Source: a virus. Taken from it: 43,552 bases of DNA. The notes under the pieces were generated by a model. That model did not search any database and was not told the DNA's origin. It saw only the letters and a program-made list of their open reading frames with translations. A program made the position numbers and the translations under genes. Location: positions 1 to 43,552 of IMG/VR virus record IMGVR_UViG_3300043429_000371; one strand, given 5' to 3'. This document shows, in pieces, positions 42,519 to 43,552 of this stretch (positions within the stretch are counted from its first letter, which is position 1; every line of letters starts with the position of its first letter).

Positions 42519-42908
42519 TTAATTTTTTAGTAGTATCTTGGCTACATCGCCCCAGTTAGCAATAACGAATGCAGCGAGAGCGAAACCTCCACCATATACC
42601 CACATCATTTTTTCTAGATCGCTTATCTTTTTAGATAGTCTTTCATATGATTCATTTGTCTTTTCGATTATAAGCTTATCTTCTTTTTCAATAGTAGAAT
42701 AAATTTCTTTTTCTCGAGCGTCAAATTCGTCTCTTCTTTTTTCCAAAATTATTTCAAAAGAATCCATATTCTTTTCTTGCTGTGTCAAACGTAGTTCGTG
42801 AACAGCAATCATTTTATTTAAATCAGCTGAAATTTCTGTTAATTTAGTTATAGCATCTTCTATTTTGGTCTGACGATTCTCGAGAATAGTTACCTGTTTG
42901 TCATCCAT
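42519..42908 (-). CDS. coiled-coil protein with C-terminal membrane anchor, 129 aa
   Basis: Residues 1-98 form a long coiled coil (TILENRQTKIEDAITKLTEI, EKRRDEFDAREKEIYSTIEK); residues about 101-123 (MMWVYGGGFALAAFVIANWG) are a membrane helix. Layout resembles XhlA-type or other holin-accessory proteins. Overlaps the metallopeptidase gene by eight bases. Its end is close to the primase promoter. Confidence 0.65.
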   Translation of the reverse strand: MDDKQVTILENRQTKIEDAITKLTEISADLNKMIAVHELRLTQQEKNMDSFEIILEKRRDEFDAREKEIYSTIEKEDKLIIEKTNESYERLSKKISDLEKMMWVYGGGFALAAFVIANWGDVAKILLKN

Positions 42909-43440
42909 TTCTAGCTTTCCTATCGTTCTTTAACTCGTCTCTAAGGGATAAAGCTTTATGCCCGACTATATCTCTGAGTTTCTTTTTCTTAACAGTAGCT
43001 AGTAAAGGATCAATCTTATCAATAGCTCCAGTTCCTTGAGTCGAACTGGAATTGCCAATAATATTAGCAGGAACTAATGACTCTGTTTCTGCTATATTGG
43101 ATGGTATAGGTTTTGTTTTAAAAACGTCTGGATAAGAACTATTATATTTTCTCATTATTCTTCCTGCTAATGCGTTAGCTTCGTCTTCTCTGAACTGTTT
43201 ACCTTTTTTACCCATAATATTTTGCTTGAAATGTATCATTTCATGAGCTATAGTTCTCATGACATCGCCTGGATGCCTATCTGTAATTCGAACATATATT
43301 TCATCGCCAATAGAATGTCCGAAAGCTAGTTTTGAATTTTGTGATTTACCTACAAAGCGTATTTTTGGAAGTTTACTCAAACCAAGTTCTTTTGCTGCAA
43401 ATTTAACAAATATTTCTAATTGTTTTACTGGCGATAACAT
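42901..43440 (-). CDS. zinc metallopeptidase-like protein (HExxH)
   Basis: 179 residues. TIAHEMIHFKQN is an HExxH zinc motif, and EDEANALAGRIMR supplies a plausible third ligand (Glu). The N-terminal half is beta-rich (KIRFVGKSQNSKLAFGHSIG). The C-terminal 70 residues are polar and probably flexible. Could be a capsid-associated or SprT-like protease; the subfamily is not clear. Start overlaps the preceding stop (TAATG). Confidence 0.65.
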   Translation of the reverse strand: MLSPVKQLEIFVKFAAKELGLSKLPKIRFVGKSQNSKLAFGHSIGDEIYVRITDRHPGDVMRTIAHEMIHFKQNIMGKKGKQFREDEANALAGRIMRKYNSSYPDVFKTKPIPSNIAETESLVPANIIGNSSSTQGTGAIDKIDPLLATVKKKKLRDIVGHKALSLRDELKNDRKARNG

Positions 43441-43552
43441 TATACTTTCCTTAACTTTGATACTATAAAAGAATCCATTTCGATTAAATCAGTATCTATT
43501 ATCTTTTCTTCGCCAACATTATAAATTCTTGGTGGTAATATTTGTAATAATA
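43440..43552 (-). CDS. 3' end of a leftward gene cut by the window edge
   Basis: 36 codons are visible, ending KIIDTDLIEMDSFIVSKLRK V and a TAA that overlaps the metallopeptidase ATG. The segment begins LLQILPPRIYNVGEEKII. Too short to assign. Confidence 0.55.
   Translation of the reverse strand, partial: LLQILPPRIYNVGEEKIIDTDLIEMDSFIVSKLRKV

Noticed and set aside
1-43552. CRISPR array, integrase, attachment site
   Set aside because: No regularly spaced repeats, recombinase motifs or tRNA-end duplications were found.

Overview
This window looks like the replication, nucleotide-metabolism and tRNA region of a large AT-rich T4-superfamily myovirus. Diagnostic genes are a gp46-type recombination ATPase (cut by the left edge), the block gp45 clamp - gp44 and gp62 clamp loader - RegA in T4 order, T4-type RNase H, a gp61-type primase, PhoH, ThyX and a monomeric B12-dependent ribonucleotide reductase. 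The host is probably an alphaproteobacterium: the phage tRNA-His has U72 and A73 and no encoded G-1, as reported for that class. No integrase, terminase or structural module is visible.

Layout. Positions 1-10700 (rightward): gp46, peptide deformylase, MazG-like pyrophosphatase, a TET/JBP-type dioxygenase with two GT-A glycosyltransferases (a DNA-base modification island), the clamp/loader/RegA block and small early genes behind a consensus sigma-70 promoter. Positions 10700-17000: an array of 27 tRNA-type genes covering all 20 amino acids plus an initiator-like tRNA-fMet. Homing endonucleases, two secreted low-complexity proteins and about ten strongly structured spacers interrupt it. Positions 17000-18272: a deaminase and small genes. 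From 18253 to the right edge all genes point left: PD-(D/E)XK nuclease, phosphoribosyltransferase, PhoH, RNase H; then a tight heptose-nucleotide operon (transaldolase, GmhA, HddA-like kinase, GmhB, nucleotidyltransferase, glycosyltransferase, methyltransferase), SpeD, glutaredoxin, ClpP-like protease, a cell-wall module (M15-like peptidase and RlpA), a 28th tRNA, small basic proteins, an esterase, NrdJ, a ClpX-type zinc finger, ThyX, gp61 and a zinc metallopeptidase.

How it may work together. Deaminase, MazG, NrdJ, glutaredoxin and ThyX supply dNTPs. The dioxygenase and glycosyltransferases probably oxidise and glycosylate bases. The heptose operon could feed sugar to that system or to a surface glycan. 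Peptide deformylase with an initiator tRNA and a complete tRNA set suggests strong control of translation. Two regulatory layers are visible: TTGAC(A/T)-N16-17-TATAAT-like early promoters, and T4-late-like TATAAATA boxes in front of homing endonucleases and some leftward genes, several combined with hairpins that cover the ribosome binding site.

Strongest candidates for something new: the heptose pathway in the same genome as TET/JBP base modification; the structured RNAs between the tRNAs, some carrying isolated pieces of tRNA (an anticodon arm, a T arm, an acceptor stem with CCA); and a leader cassette shared by two unrelated homing endonucleases. All functions are read from sequence motifs by eye; no database search was run.
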